Source: a candidate division CSSED10-310 bacterium (GTDB lineage: Bacteria; CSSED10-310; JAFGJC01). Taken from it: a stretch of 54,739 bases of DNA. This document shows positions 9,021 to 17,618 of this stretch, piece after piece (position 1 is the first letter of the stretch; the number at the start of each line of letters is the position of its first letter). The stretch is from assembly GCA_016927905.1 (NCBI GenBank), contig JAFGLW010000025.1, positions 1 to 54,739 on the forward strand, written 5' to 3'. Both the position numbers and the translations under genes were made by a program. Under the pieces are notes generated by a model. That model saw only the letters and a program-made list of their open reading frames with translations. It did no database searches and was not told the DNA's origin.

Positions 9021-9467
9021 ATGGAATTGAATAAATTGAAAATAGCGGAAGGATCACGTAAATCCAGAAAACGGGTCGGACGAGGCAGCGGTTCCGGTCA
9101 TGGAACGACCGCAGGCAAGGGCACAAAAGGCCAGAAAGCGCGGTCAGGCGGGAAAATCCGGCGTGGATTCGAGGGCGGGCAGATGCCGCTGTACCGGCGC
9201 GTGCCCAAACGGGGGTTTACCAATATCCACCGCAGAGAATATGCCATCGTCACCGTCAAGGATCTGGAAAGAACATTCAATCCCGGCGATGTGGTCTCCC
9301 CGAAAGAACTCAAACAGACCGGGCTGGTCAAATCCATGCTGGACGGTGTCAAGATTCTGGGAAACGGCGACATCACCAAAAAGCTTCACATCAAGGCAAA
9401 TCGCTTTTCACAGGCAGCAGCCGAAAAAATCCGGGCTGCGGGGGGAACGGTTGAGGAGTTGAAATAG
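9021..9467 (+). CDS. rplO: 50S ribosomal protein L15
   Basis: L15 is a late assembly protein of the 50S subunit. The 148-residue product has the glycine-rich basic N-terminal half ([20 protein letters not shown]), then [18 protein letters not shown] and a C-terminal [20 protein letters not shown]. The ATG at 9021 fits the family start. The frame also extends upstream to 8970. The stop shares one base with the secY GTG start. Confidence 0.97.
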   Translation: MELNKLKIAEGSRKSRKRVGRGSGSGHGTTAGKGTKGQKARSGGKIRRGFEGGQMPLYRRVPKRGFTNIHRREYAIVTVKDLERTFNPGDVVSPKELKQTGLVKSMLDGVKILGNGDITKKLHIKANRFSQAAAEKIRAAGGTVEELK

Positions 9468-10777
9468 TGCTCGAGTCTATTGGCAATATTTTCAAAATTC
9501 CGGAACTCAAGAATCGAATCATTTTTACACTGGCTCTCCTGGCTGTATTCCGGGTGGGAGCGTACATTCCGACACCGGGAATCGACAGTGCCGAACTGGC
9601 GCGATTCATGAGTGAAAACGTCGAGGGCATTTTTGGATTCCTGGATATGTTTTCAGGCGGCGCATTCAGCCAGTTGACCATTTTTGCCCTGGGTATCATG
9701 CCTTATATCAGCGCCGCCATCATTCTGCAGCTGCTTGCCGTAGTCGTGCCCTATCTGGAACGCCTGTCCAAGGAAGGAGATGCCGGCAGAAAGAAAATTA
9801 CCCAGTACACCCGGTACGGCACCGTTGGACTGTCCATCATTCAGTCACTGGGAATCGCTCTGGGATTGGAAGGCATGCGTGGCGGATCGCTCGTTCTGGG
9901 TGGCGGTGGCTGGGGATTCCGCCTTATGACTGTCATTACCCTGACCGCCGGAACCGCATTCATCATGTGGCTGGGTGAACAGATCACGGAACGGGGTATC
10001 GGCAACGGAATCTCCCTGATCATTTTCGCAGGTATCGTCGCCCGGCTGCCTTCCGCTGTCGTGAACACGATCCAGCAGGTTTTTCACAATCAGATGAAGC
10101 CCTATACTCTGATCGTGATCCTGATCATTATCATCATGGTCATGGCCGGAACCGTCATCATGCAGCAGGCCCAGAGGCGCATCCCCGTTCAATATGCAAA
10201 ACGGGTGGTCGGGCGCAGAATGATGGGGGGATCCAGCACTCATATTCCGCTCCGGATCAATACTGCGGGAGTCATGCCGGTTATTTTCGCATCATCCATC
10301 ATCATGTTTCCCATCACCATTTTGAAGTTTGCTGCCAATCCTGATCGGCCGATCATCCAGTGGCTTTTCGACAACATGCAGCCGGGATCCATGTTGTACA
10401 TGGTTCTATATGTCGGATTTACAATCTTTTTCACTTATTTTTATACCGCCATCATTTTTAATCCGGTCGATCTCGCCGACAACATGAAAAAATACGGCGG
10501 CTTTATTCCGGGAATTCGACCGGGAAGAAATACGGCTGACTTCATTGACCGCACCCTAACCCGGGTGACATTGGTCGGCGCCGTCTTTCTGGCCGGTATC
10601 GCGGTTCTGCCGACCTTTCTCTATACATGGTTCAACGTGCAGTTTTATTTCGGAGGCACCGCCCTGCTGATCGTAGTCGGTGTCGGGCTGGACACCATTC
10701 AACAGGTCGAATCGCATCTTTTGATGCGGCATTATGACGGGTTCATGAAGAAGGGACGCATCCGGGGCCGGCGGTAA
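9467..10777 (+). CDS. secY: Protein translocase subunit SecY
   Basis: SecY is the channel of the general protein secretion pathway in the inner membrane. The 436-residue product has about ten hydrophobic segments and the family signatures YIPTPGID, GGAFSQLTIFALGIMPYISAAII (plug and TM2 area), RRIPVQYAKRVVGRRMMGG and FNPVDLADNMKKYGGFIPGIRPG. The start is GTG (9467), overlapping the rplO stop by one base, with GAGGAG upstream. It serves the exported proteins encoded later in the window. Confidence 0.97.
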   Translation: MLESIGNIFKIPELKNRIIFTLALLAVFRVGAYIPTPGIDSAELARFMSENVEGIFGFLDMFSGGAFSQLTIFALGIMPYISAAIILQLLAVVVPYLERLSKEGDAGRKKITQYTRYGTVGLSIIQSLGIALGLEGMRGGSLVLGGGGWGFRLMTVITLTAGTAFIMWLGEQITERGIGNGISLIIFAGIVARLPSAVVNTIQQVFHNQMKPYTLIVILIIIIMVMAGTVIMQQAQRRIPVQYAKRVVGRRMMGGSSTHIPLRINTAGVMPVIFASSIIMFPITILKFAANPDRPIIQWLFDNMQPGSMLYMVLYVGFTIFFTYFYTAIIFNPVDLADNMKKYGGFIPGIRPGRNTADFIDRTLTRVTLVGAVFLAGIAVLPTFLYTWFNVQFYFGGTALLIVVGVGLDTIQQVESHLLMRHYDGFMKKGRIRGRR

Positions 10778-10778
10778 T

Positions 10779-11453
10779 ATGAAAAGGACTGAATACCGTC
10801 TGGTACTGCTTGGACCGCCGGGATCCGGAAAAGGAACCCAGGCGATATTGCTGTCCATACATTATCGAATCCCGCAAATCTCCACCGGCGATATCCTGAG
10901 AGCGGAAACGCTGCAGATTTCTGAATTGGGGAGAACGGTTTCGGGATACATGGTCCAGGGATTGCTTGTTCCGGACGATCTGATGATCGCGATCGCCCGG
11001 AAACGGCTGGCCGAAAACGACTGTGCCCGCGGTTTTATCCTGGACGGATTTCCCCGCACCATCGGTCAGGCCCGATCGCTGCAGGAGAATGGGATCAGTA
11101 TCGATGATGTCATCTATCTTGATGTTTCCGATAATGTTCTCCTCAAACGGCTGACCGGAAGACGGATCTGCCCCGGGTGTTCCCGGATGTATCACATGCA
11201 GTTCAATCCGCCCGAAACCGATGAAATCTGCGACGATTGCGGAATTGCCCTGATCACCCGTGATGATGACGGTGAACGGATCGTCCGGAAGCGGATCGGC
11301 ATATTCCACGAAATGACCTTCCCCCTGATTGACCATTTCAAGAAGCTATCCGGTGTCCGGTTTCACAGCATCAATGGTTTCCTGGCCGATGCTGGATCAC
11401 CGCAGGAAGTTTTCCGACAAATCCGATCGGATCTCGAAACGGCGGGATCATGA
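10779..11453 (+). CDS. adk: Adenylate kinase with zinc-binding lid
   Basis: Catalyses ATP + AMP to two ADP. The 224-residue product has the P-loop GPPGSGKGT (12-20), STGDILR (35-41), GFILDGFPRT (85-94) and an extended LID domain. Four cysteines C131, C134, C151 and C154 form a zinc site in the LID (CPGC and CDDC), as in the long zinc-containing adenylate kinases. It starts one base after the secY stop and overlaps map by four bases, so secY, adk and map are probably co-translated. Confidence 0.96.
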   Translation: MKRTEYRLVLLGPPGSGKGTQAILLSIHYRIPQISTGDILRAETLQISELGRTVSGYMVQGLLVPDDLMIAIARKRLAENDCARGFILDGFPRTIGQARSLQENGISIDDVIYLDVSDNVLLKRLTGRRICPGCSRMYHMQFNPPETDEICDDCGIALITRDDDGERIVRKRIGIFHEMTFPLIDHFKKLSGVRFHSINGFLADAGSPQEVFRQIRSDLETAGS

Positions 11454-12199
11454 TCTGCCTTAAATCGGAAACCGAGATCGAGATCATGCGGAAAGCCAAC
11501 CGGATTGTCGCCGGAACCCTGGAAATGATCGGGCAGGAAATCCGGCCGGGAGTGACCACGAGGCACCTGGATGAAAAGTGTGAGGCTTTTATTCTGAAAC
11601 AGGGTGCCAAGCCGGCATTCAAGGGGTACAAAGGGTTTCCCAATGCGCTGTGCATATCCGTCAATGACGAAATTGTGCACGGCATACCGGGATCAAGGCG
11701 GATCAAGGAAGGGGATATCGTCAGCTGCGATGTCGGAGTTCTGTATCAGGAGTTCTTCGGAGATGCGGCCTGGACCTTTCCGGTCGGGGATATTTCAGAG
11801 ACGGCCGCCCGGTTGATCAAAATCACCCGGGAAGCTCTGTATCTGGGTATCGAACAGGCGAAGACCGGTAACCGGCTGTATGATATCAGCCATGCCATCC
11901 AGAAGCATGTGGAGCGGAACGGGTTTTCGGTGGTGAAAGTATTCGTGGGACACGGAGTGGGGCGGCAGCTGCACGAAGATCCCCAGATACCCAACTATGG
12001 CAAACCCGGGCACGGCGTGCGGCTCAGAGAAGGCATGGTCCTGGCTCTGGAGCCGATGGTTAATGTGGGATCGTCCAATGTTCGAATATTGAACGATGGG
12101 TGGACAGCAGTGACGGAAGATGGTACGCTTTCAGCCCATTTCGAGCATTGTGTTGTGGTTCGGAACGGGGAAGCGGAAATTCTCAGTGTTTTGGATTGA
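11450..12199 (+). CDS. map: Methionine aminopeptidase, type I
   Basis: Removes the N-terminal methionine from new proteins. The 249-residue product has all five metal ligands of the pita-bread fold: D94, D105, H168, E201 and E232, plus H77 in the IVHGIP motif. The GHGVGRQLHEDPQIPNYG segment is characteristic. The ATG overlaps the adk stop (ATGA). In many bacteria infA lies directly downstream. Here the next gene is rpmJ. Confidence 0.97.
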   Translation: MICLKSETEIEIMRKANRIVAGTLEMIGQEIRPGVTTRHLDEKCEAFILKQGAKPAFKGYKGFPNALCISVNDEIVHGIPGSRRIKEGDIVSCDVGVLYQEFFGDAAWTFPVGDISETAARLIKITREALYLGIEQAKTGNRLYDISHAIQKHVERNGFSVVKVFVGHGVGRQLHEDPQIPNYGKPGHGVRLREGMVLALEPMVNVGSSNVRILNDGWTAVTEDGTLSAHFEHCVVVRNGEAEILSVLD

Positions 12200-12247
12200 G
12201 GTCCGGGAGAAAGTGTTTTGGCCGGATTTGAGATATGGAGATGAGAG

Positions 12248-12361
12248 ATGAAAGTCAAGGCATCGGTCAAAAAAATATGTGATAAATGCAAGATCATCAA
12301 GCGGCACGGGGTTGTCCGGGTGATCTGTGTGAACACCCGTCACAAGCAGCGGCAGGGTTGA
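12248..12361 (+). CDS. rpmJ: 50S ribosomal protein L36, zinc-binding type
   Basis: The 37-residue product begins [17 protein letters not shown] and ends NTRHKQRQG, full length for the family. It carries the zinc ligands C11, C14, C27 and H32 of the C+ form. The ATG is preceded by a GGAGATGAGAG Shine-Dalgarno region. It lies between map and rpsM. The 48 bases between map and rpmJ are too short for infA. Confidence 0.96.
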   Translation: MKVKASVKKICDKCKIIKRHGVVRVICVNTRHKQRQG

Positions 12362-12396
12362 AGCATGTCATCCGGGTGTCTGTCTAGGAGGAAATC

Positions 12397-12780
12397 ATGG
12401 CTCGTATAGCTGGTGTCGATCTGCCCAAAAACAAACGCATCGAAATCGCCCTCACTTACATCTACGGTATCGGCCTGACCGGTTCAAACCAGATTCTGAA
12501 AACCGCCAACGTCGGTCCGGACGTCCGGGTCAAGGATTTGACGGTTGCCGAAGTCAACCGGCTCCGCCAGGTTATCGAAAAAGATCACAAGGTTGAGGGT
12601 GCGTTGCGGCAGGAAGTTACGTTCAATATCAAACGTTTGATGGATCTGGGATGCTACCGCGGTCTCCGCCACCGGCGCGGATTGCCGGTCAGGGGTCAGC
12701 GGACGCATACCAATGCGCGAACCCGCAAGGGCCGCAAACACCGGATCGGATCCGCCAAACGCGTTGTCAAAGCACAATAG
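12397..12780 (+). CDS. rpsM: 30S ribosomal protein S13
   Basis: S13 in the 30S head contacts P-site tRNA and forms intersubunit bridges. The 127-residue product begins [24 protein letters not shown] and shows the C-terminal [25 protein letters not shown] region. A strong AGGAGG lies 8 bases before the ATG. First gene of the alpha segment (rpsM-rpsK-rpsD-rpoA-rplQ). Confidence 0.97.
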   Translation: MARIAGVDLPKNKRIEIALTYIYGIGLTGSNQILKTANVGPDVRVKDLTVAEVNRLRQVIEKDHKVEGALRQEVTFNIKRLMDLGCYRGLRHRRGLPVRGQRTHTNARTRKGRKHRIGSAKRVVKAQ

Positions 12781-12800
12781 GCTGATCGGGAGAGAATTTC

Positions 12801-13196
12801 ATGGCAAAGCAAAGACGTCGGGGCGGAACGAAAAAACCCCTGAGAAGAGATGTGAGGGAAGGTATCGCGCATATTCAGTCGACCTTCAACAATACCATTG
12901 TAACCATTACAGACATGCAGGGGAATACACTGGCCTGGGCATCAGCCGGAACGATCGGGCAGAAAGGTTCCCGGAAAAGCACTCCCTTCGCCGCTCAGAT
13001 GGTGGCCAAAGCGGCTGCGGTTCGAGCGATGGAATATGGTCTCAAGTACGTCGTGGTGAGTGTGACGGGGCCGGGAGCGGGACGGGAATCCGCCATCCGG
13101 TCGCTTCAGGCGAGCGGTCTGGAAGTGAAAGGGATCAAAGATGTGACACCGATTCCTCATAACGGCTGCCGCCCGCCAAAACGACGCCGGGTTTAA
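12801..13196 (+). CDS. rpsK: 30S ribosomal protein S11
   Basis: S11 forms part of the 30S platform. The 131-residue product contains [43 protein letters not shown] and the C-terminal [20 protein letters not shown], all highly conserved. It starts at an ATG with GGGAGAG upstream, 20 bases after rpsM. Confidence 0.98.
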   Translation: MAKQRRRGGTKKPLRRDVREGIAHIQSTFNNTIVTITDMQGNTLAWASAGTIGQKGSRKSTPFAAQMVAKAAAVRAMEYGLKYVVVSVTGPGAGRESAIRSLQASGLEVKGIKDVTPIPHNGCRPPKRRRV

Positions 13197-13231
13197 GTCC
13201 TGACATATGGGTAGCAGAGGAGGTTTGTAAG

Positions 13232-13852
13232 TTGGCAAGATATACGGAGTCCAGTTGCAGGATCTGCAGAAGGGAAGGCGACAAACTGTTTCTGAAAGGT
13301 GAACGGTGTTTTACCGAAAAGTGCGCGTTCGACAGGCGGGGATATCCTCCCGGTCAGCACGGCCAGAAACGGCCCCGGGTCAAGGATTACGGAATCCAGC
13401 TCCGGGAAAAACAGAAAGTCAAAAGAACGTACGGACTGATGGAAAAGCAGTTCAAGAGCCTCTTCAGGAAGGCCGAAAGGCTTAAAGGAGTCACGGGTGA
13501 GACTCTGATGATTCTCCTGGAACGACGCCTGGATAATGTGATCTACCGGGCGGGATTTGCCATGTCCCGGAACCAGGCCAGACAGCTGGTGAATCATGGT
13601 CATTTCCGCGTGAACGGTAATAAGGTGGATATCCCGTCGTTCCTGGTCAAATCCGGGGATGTTATTGCAGCGAAAGAAAAGAGCATGAGTCTGGTGCCGA
13701 TAAAATCTGCGGTGGAGGCCGGACGTGAGATTCCCGAGTGGTTGAAAGTCGATCCGGCGAAAATTCAGGCCGAGGTCATCAGCATGCCAACCCGTGACAT
13801 GATTAAAATGCCGGTTCAGGAGCAGTTGATCGTCGAATTTTTCTCGAGATAA
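13232..13852 (+). CDS. rpsD: 30S ribosomal protein S4, zinc-binding type
   Basis: S4 is a primary 16S rRNA binder and the alpha-operon repressor in E. coli. The 206-residue product shows [22 protein letters not shown] and an S4 RNA-binding domain at [20 protein letters not shown] followed by [14 protein letters not shown]. Near the N-terminus four cysteines (C9, C12, C26, C31) form the zinc site of C+ S4. The start codon is TTG (13232), preceded by GCAGAGGAGG. Confidence 0.97.
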   Translation: MARYTESSCRICRREGDKLFLKGERCFTEKCAFDRRGYPPGQHGQKRPRVKDYGIQLREKQKVKRTYGLMEKQFKSLFRKAERLKGVTGETLMILLERRLDNVIYRAGFAMSRNQARQLVNHGHFRVNGNKVDIPSFLVKSGDVIAAKEKSMSLVPIKSAVEAGREIPEWLKVDPAKIQAEVISMPTRDMIKMPVQEQLIVEFFSR

Positions 13853-13894
13853 TCAATCTGCCGGTTCAGGCTTGAGAAGGAGGTCAGTTGACCC

Positions 13895-14944
13895 ATGCAG
13901 TGGAAGGGATTGCCAAAACCGAAGCGCTTGAATGTGAATGTGGACACCCTGACGACCCATTACGGTGAATTCTGGGCCGAACCATTTCAGAAAGGATACG
14001 GTATCACACTGGGAAATGCACTCAGACGGGTCCTGCTGTCGTCCATCAAGGGAGCTGCCGTCACGACGGTGCGTATCGACGGCGTACTTCACGAATTTTC
14101 CACGATCCCCGATGTGGTGGAGGATGTCACCAATATCGTTCTCAACATCAAGGAACTCCTTGTGAAACTCCACGTGGATCATCCCAAGACAATCCACCTG
14201 GAAAAAAAAGGCCCGTGCGTTGTGACCGCAGCCGATATCCAGACGGATGCCGACGTGGAGATCCTGAATCAGGATCTCCAGATTGCGACACTGGACAAGG
14301 GCGGCAGGCTTCAGATGGAGATGACGGTCAAGACCGGTCGCGGTTATTGTCCCGCCGAAAAAAACCTGGAAGAAGAACAACCGATCGGCGTGATCCCGGT
14401 CGATGCCATTTTCTCCCCGGTCAAAAAAGTCAATTTCCGGGTCGTTCCAGCCCGCTGGGGCCGTGAAACCGACTACGACAAACTGATTCTGGAAGTAAAG
14501 ACCGACGGCACCATCATGCCGGACGAGGCGATATCCCAGGCGGCGCAGATTCTCCGCGATCATTTCTCCCTGTTCGTGAATTTCGAGGATGTACAGGGGG
14601 AGGAAGAAGAGACGGTGGACGAGATGTATGAGGAAACATTCCGGAATTTGTCCCGGAGTGTTGATGAGCTCGAGCTGTCCGTCCGATCCCAGAATTGTCT
14701 GAGCCGGGCCAATATTCACAACATCGCTGATCTCGTTCAGAAAACCGAAGCGGAAATGCTGAAAACGAGGAATTTCGGCAACAAGTCACTCAACGAAATC
14801 CGGTCGGTCCTGGAATCGATGGACCTGAGTTTTGGAATGAACCTGTCCAAATACGGATTCAGTAAACCGGTATCCGGGGAAGATCTCAGCAATGAAGACG
14901 ACATCGACGATTTCGAGGACCTGGACGAAGACGACGAAACCTGA
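13895..14944 (+). CDS. rpoA: DNA-directed RNA polymerase subunit alpha
   Basis: The alpha subunit dimer nucleates RNA polymerase assembly, and its C-terminal domain contacts UP elements and activators. The 349-residue product has the N-terminal domain (FWAEPFQKGYGITLGNALRR, LLSSIKGAAVTTVRIDGVLHE) and the C-terminal domain (ELELSVRSQNCLSRANI, then EAEMLKTRNFGNKSLNEI). It ends in an unusually acidic tail of about 20 residues (rich in D and E), longer than in E. coli. AAGGAGG lies upstream of the ATG. Confidence 0.98.
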   Translation: MQWKGLPKPKRLNVNVDTLTTHYGEFWAEPFQKGYGITLGNALRRVLLSSIKGAAVTTVRIDGVLHEFSTIPDVVEDVTNIVLNIKELLVKLHVDHPKTIHLEKKGPCVVTAADIQTDADVEILNQDLQIATLDKGGRLQMEMTVKTGRGYCPAEKNLEEEQPIGVIPVDAIFSPVKKVNFRVVPARWGRETDYDKLILEVKTDGTIMPDEAISQAAQILRDHFSLFVNFEDVQGEEEETVDEMYEETFRNLSRSVDELELSVRSQNCLSRANIHNIADLVQKTEAEMLKTRNFGNKSLNEIRSVLESMDLSFGMNLSKYGFSKPVSGEDLSNEDDIDDFEDLDEDDET

Positions 14945-14972
14945 TGATTTAAAATGTGAGAGGTGAAAAGAT

Positions 14973-15347
14973 ATGAGGCATCGAAAACAAAAAGTGAAAT
15001 TGGGACGTGATGCATCCCATCGCAATGCCATGATCCGAAACATGACCGCATCGCTGATCGAGCATGAACGAATCCGCACAACACTGCACAAGGCAAAAGG
15101 TGTCCGCCGGACCGTGGATCATGTCATCACCCTCGCCAAACGGGAAGACCTGCATGCCCGAAGACAGGTTATGGAAATCATTCAAGACAAGGAAATCGTG
15201 AAAAAACTTTTCGATACCCTCGCATCGCGGTACGCCGACCGACCCGGCGGTTTCACGAGGATCTATCGCCTGGACAACCGCAGGGGGGACGCCGCCGAAA
15301 TGGCGGTCATTGAACTTGTCGATGCCGAATTCGCCAGTACCGAATAG
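14973..15347 (+). CDS. rplQ: 50S ribosomal protein L17
   Basis: L17 lies near the tunnel exit. The 124-residue product begins MRHRKQKVKLGRDASHRNAM and contains RNMTASLIEHERIRTTLHKA and GGFTRIYRLDNRRGDAAEMA, the family signatures. GAGAGGTGAAAAG precedes the ATG. It is the last gene of the ribosomal cluster. A response regulator follows after 47 bases. Confidence 0.97.
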   Translation: MRHRKQKVKLGRDASHRNAMIRNMTASLIEHERIRTTLHKAKGVRRTVDHVITLAKREDLHARRQVMEIIQDKEIVKKLFDTLASRYADRPGGFTRIYRLDNRRGDAAEMAVIELVDAEFASTE

Positions 15348-15356
15348 GAAATCGGA

Positions 15357-15395
15357 ATGGCAACAGGTGCTGCAGCCGTGAGTATTCTCCGCTGA
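15357..15395 (+). CDS. Possible 12-residue leader peptide overlapping the response regulator start
   Basis: An ATG at 15357, preceded by AGGAA at normal spacing, opens MATGAAAVSILR and stops at a TGA (15393-15395). The final A of that TGA is the first base of the next gene's ATG (TGATG). The downstream response regulator has no clear ribosome binding site of its own, so this mini-frame could feed ribosomes to it by termination-reinitiation. Too short to be sure it is translated. Confidence 0.35.
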   Translation: MATGAAAVSILR

Positions 15396-15790
15396 TGATC
15401 ACGAACGATTCCTCAACGGACCGCGAAGCACGGCCCGCCATCCTGATCGTAGATGATGAGGTTACGGTTCAGGATTCTCTCAAGATTATCCTGAATTATC
15501 AGGGATATGATGTGGATCTGGCCAGTTCAGGTAAGGAAGGGCTGGAATGCCTTGGGAAAAAGCACTTCGACCTGCTGGTCCTGGACCTGAAAATGCCGGA
15601 TATGAATGGATTCGATATCCTTACCCATGTGCGAAATCAATATCCCCAGCTGAAAGTTATTCTCATTACCGGATTCGGCACGCTGGATATCGCCCGTCAA
15701 GCGCTCGCCCAGGGCGCAATGAACTATTTTGACAAACCCATCGATCTGAACCGGTTCATCCAGAAAGTCAAAAAAGCGCTGTCCGACTGA
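15395..15790 (+). CDS. Stand-alone response regulator receiver protein (CheY-like)
   Basis: The 131-residue product is a single receiver domain with no output domain. It has the acidic pair D20-D21, phospho-acceptor D64 (LLVLDLKMPDMNGFD), T92 (ILITGFG) and K114 (YFDKPID). It would accept phosphate from a histidine kinase and act by protein-protein contact. No kinase gene is nearby. It lies directly downstream of rplQ on the same strand and ends 17 bases before the convergent uvrC. No Shine-Dalgarno sequence is obvious at its ATG. The partner and target are unknown. Confidence 0.9.
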   Translation: MITNDSSTDREARPAILIVDDEVTVQDSLKIILNYQGYDVDLASSGKEGLECLGKKHFDLLVLDLKMPDMNGFDILTHVRNQYPQLKVILITGFGTLDIARQALAQGAMNYFDKPIDLNRFIQKVKKALSD

Positions 15791-15807
15791 TTCTGCCGGT
15801 GTTGCCG

Positions 15808-17616
15808 TTACGGTCCGGGTGACGGGGGAGTCATGGCTTTTCGGATTCTGCCGGCCGTTTCCGGACCGATACCGGGCAGCCGGGCAAGTTCCTGGACCGT
15901 GGCTTTTCGGATTTTATCCAGCGTTTTAAAATGGTCCAGAAGCAGTTTGCGCCGATACGGTCCCACTCCGGGAATTTCTCTGAACCGGGCTTTGAGTGAC
16001 TTTTCGTGCCTGAGTTTGCGGTGATACCCGATGGTGAACCGGTGCGCTTCATCACGGATGCGGTCCAGGCAATGCGCTGCGGGTGAGGACACATCCGGAT
16101 TGATTTCCCTGCCGGACGGGAGAAAAACGCCTTCGGTTCGCCGGTTGTTCCGTATCTTGGCGAGGGACACGACGGCGGTATCGCGATGATGTGAATCCGA
16201 CAGAGCCGCCACGGCGGCGTTCAACTGACCTTTTCCTCCGTCGATCACGAACAAGTCGGGCAGTTCCCATCCCTTTTCACCGGCCCGTTTCAACCGTCGT
16301 TTCATGACCTCATAGATACTCGAACAATCATCTGCGTTCTCTGTGCTCCTGATTCGATACCGGCGGTATCGGGACGGCTCCGGTTTGCCGTTTTTAAAAC
16401 ACACAACCGAACCGACGATATTCCGCCCTCCCGATTCAGAGATATCAACCGCTTCGATACGCTCCGGTACCCGGGACAGGTTCAACAGCTCCATCAGGGA
16501 TTCCAGTTCCCGTGAATCAGATTGTCCGACTTCCCGGGTCAGCATCCGGTTGTTCAGGTTGGTTTCGGCCAGATGCAGCAACCGGACTTTCCGGCCGCGC
16601 AGCGGTCGATGAATATGCGGTTTCCGGCCGCTCAGGCGATGGAGTGTCCGCAGGATACCCGGCAGGTTTTCCGGAACGTCGGAAACAATGATTTCAACCG
16701 GCACGGGAATTCCCTGATTGTAATGCTGTATCAGGAATGCACTCATCAGGCGGGAATTCGGGATATCTTCCGGCGGATCAATGAAGGTCTGACGGTTTCC
16801 GGAAATGATTCCCCTCCGGACATAAATTGTTTCTCCCATCACGGTTCCGCCGTGTTTGCCGATGGCAAAAATATCCATGTTAATGGGTTTGGGGAGCAGA
16901 AGCTGCCTGTGCGTGGATATGCGCTGAACCGACTGGATCTGATCCCTCAGGCGGGCTGCATTTTCAAAATCCAGTTTCGCCGCATGATCCTGCATCTGTC
17001 CGGACAGCTGATTGATCAATTCATCGCTCCGGCCCTCCAGCAGCAGCTGAACTTTCCGGACGGTGCGGAGGTACTGATCGCGGGTGACCATACCCCGGCA
17101 TACACCAGGACACCGCTTCATCTGGAAATGCAGACAGGGGCTGTGTTTCCCGGGGTCCGCCGCATTTTTGCATTTCTGTAGTGGGAAATACCGGTCGATG
17201 ATCTTCAGGACAGCCCGCATGGATCGGGCGGACGTGTAGGGGCCGTAATACAGCGCTCCGTCCTTCCGGGCCAGCCGGACTACGGAAAGAGTGGGGAAAG
17301 GATCCAAAATGCCCAGCCGGATCAGGGGATACCGTTTGTCGTCCCGGAACCGGATATTGAAGGGCGGCCGGTGCTGCTTGATCAGGGCATCTTCGAGGAT
17401 CAGGGCTTCATCTTCGTCGGGCACCAGTATCCAGTCGACGGAACGGGTTCTCAGAAGCAACAGGGAATGCCGGGCGGTTCCTTCCCTGTCGGCCAGATGA
17501 TTCCGGATGCGGGACCGGATGTTCTTGGCTTTACCGACATACAACACCTTCCCCTGTGCATCGTAAAACCGGTACGCACCCGGTAGATCCGGCGCTCGGG
17601 CAACTACCCGGTCCAC
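15808..17616 (-). CDS. uvrC: Excinuclease ABC subunit C
   Basis: UvrC makes the two incisions beside a DNA lesion once recruited by UvrB. From the GTG at 17616 the 602-residue product has the GIY-YIG nuclease domain (LPGAYRFYD, KVLYVGKAKNI), a UVR motif (KLDFENAARLRDQI), the RNase H-like nuclease domain (EAVDISESGG) and a C-terminal tandem helix-hairpin-helix (IPGVGPYRRKLLL, LPGIGPETAGRI). The frame is open to an ATG at 17715, but that would overlap uvrB by 97 bases. The GTG lies two bases after the uvrB stop and fits the usual N-terminus. Confidence 0.95.
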   Translation of the reverse strand: MDRVVARAPDLPGAYRFYDAQGKVLYVGKAKNIRSRIRNHLADREGTARHSLLLLRTRSVDWILVPDEDEALILEDALIKQHRPPFNIRFRDDKRYPLIRLGILDPFPTLSVVRLARKDGALYYGPYTSARSMRAVLKIIDRYFPLQKCKNAADPGKHSPCLHFQMKRCPGVCRGMVTRDQYLRTVRKVQLLLEGRSDELINQLSGQMQDHAAKLDFENAARLRDQIQSVQRISTHRQLLLPKPINMDIFAIGKHGGTVMGETIYVRRGIISGNRQTFIDPPEDIPNSRLMSAFLIQHYNQGIPVPVEIIVSDVPENLPGILRTLHRLSGRKPHIHRPLRGRKVRLLHLAETNLNNRMLTREVGQSDSRELESLMELLNLSRVPERIEAVDISESGGRNIVGSVVCFKNGKPEPSRYRRYRIRSTENADDCSSIYEVMKRRLKRAGEKGWELPDLFVIDGGKGQLNAAVAALSDSHHRDTAVVSLAKIRNNRRTEGVFLPSGREINPDVSSPAAHCLDRIRDEAHRFTIGYHRKLRHEKSLKARFREIPGVGPYRRKLLLDHFKTLDKIRKATVQELARLPGIGPETAGRIRKAMTPPSPGP

Positions 17617-17618
17617 GG

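Noticed and set aside
16522..17181. Plus-strand open frame antisense to uvrC
   Set aside because: A shadow of a strongly conserved gene; no ribosome binding site or family pattern.
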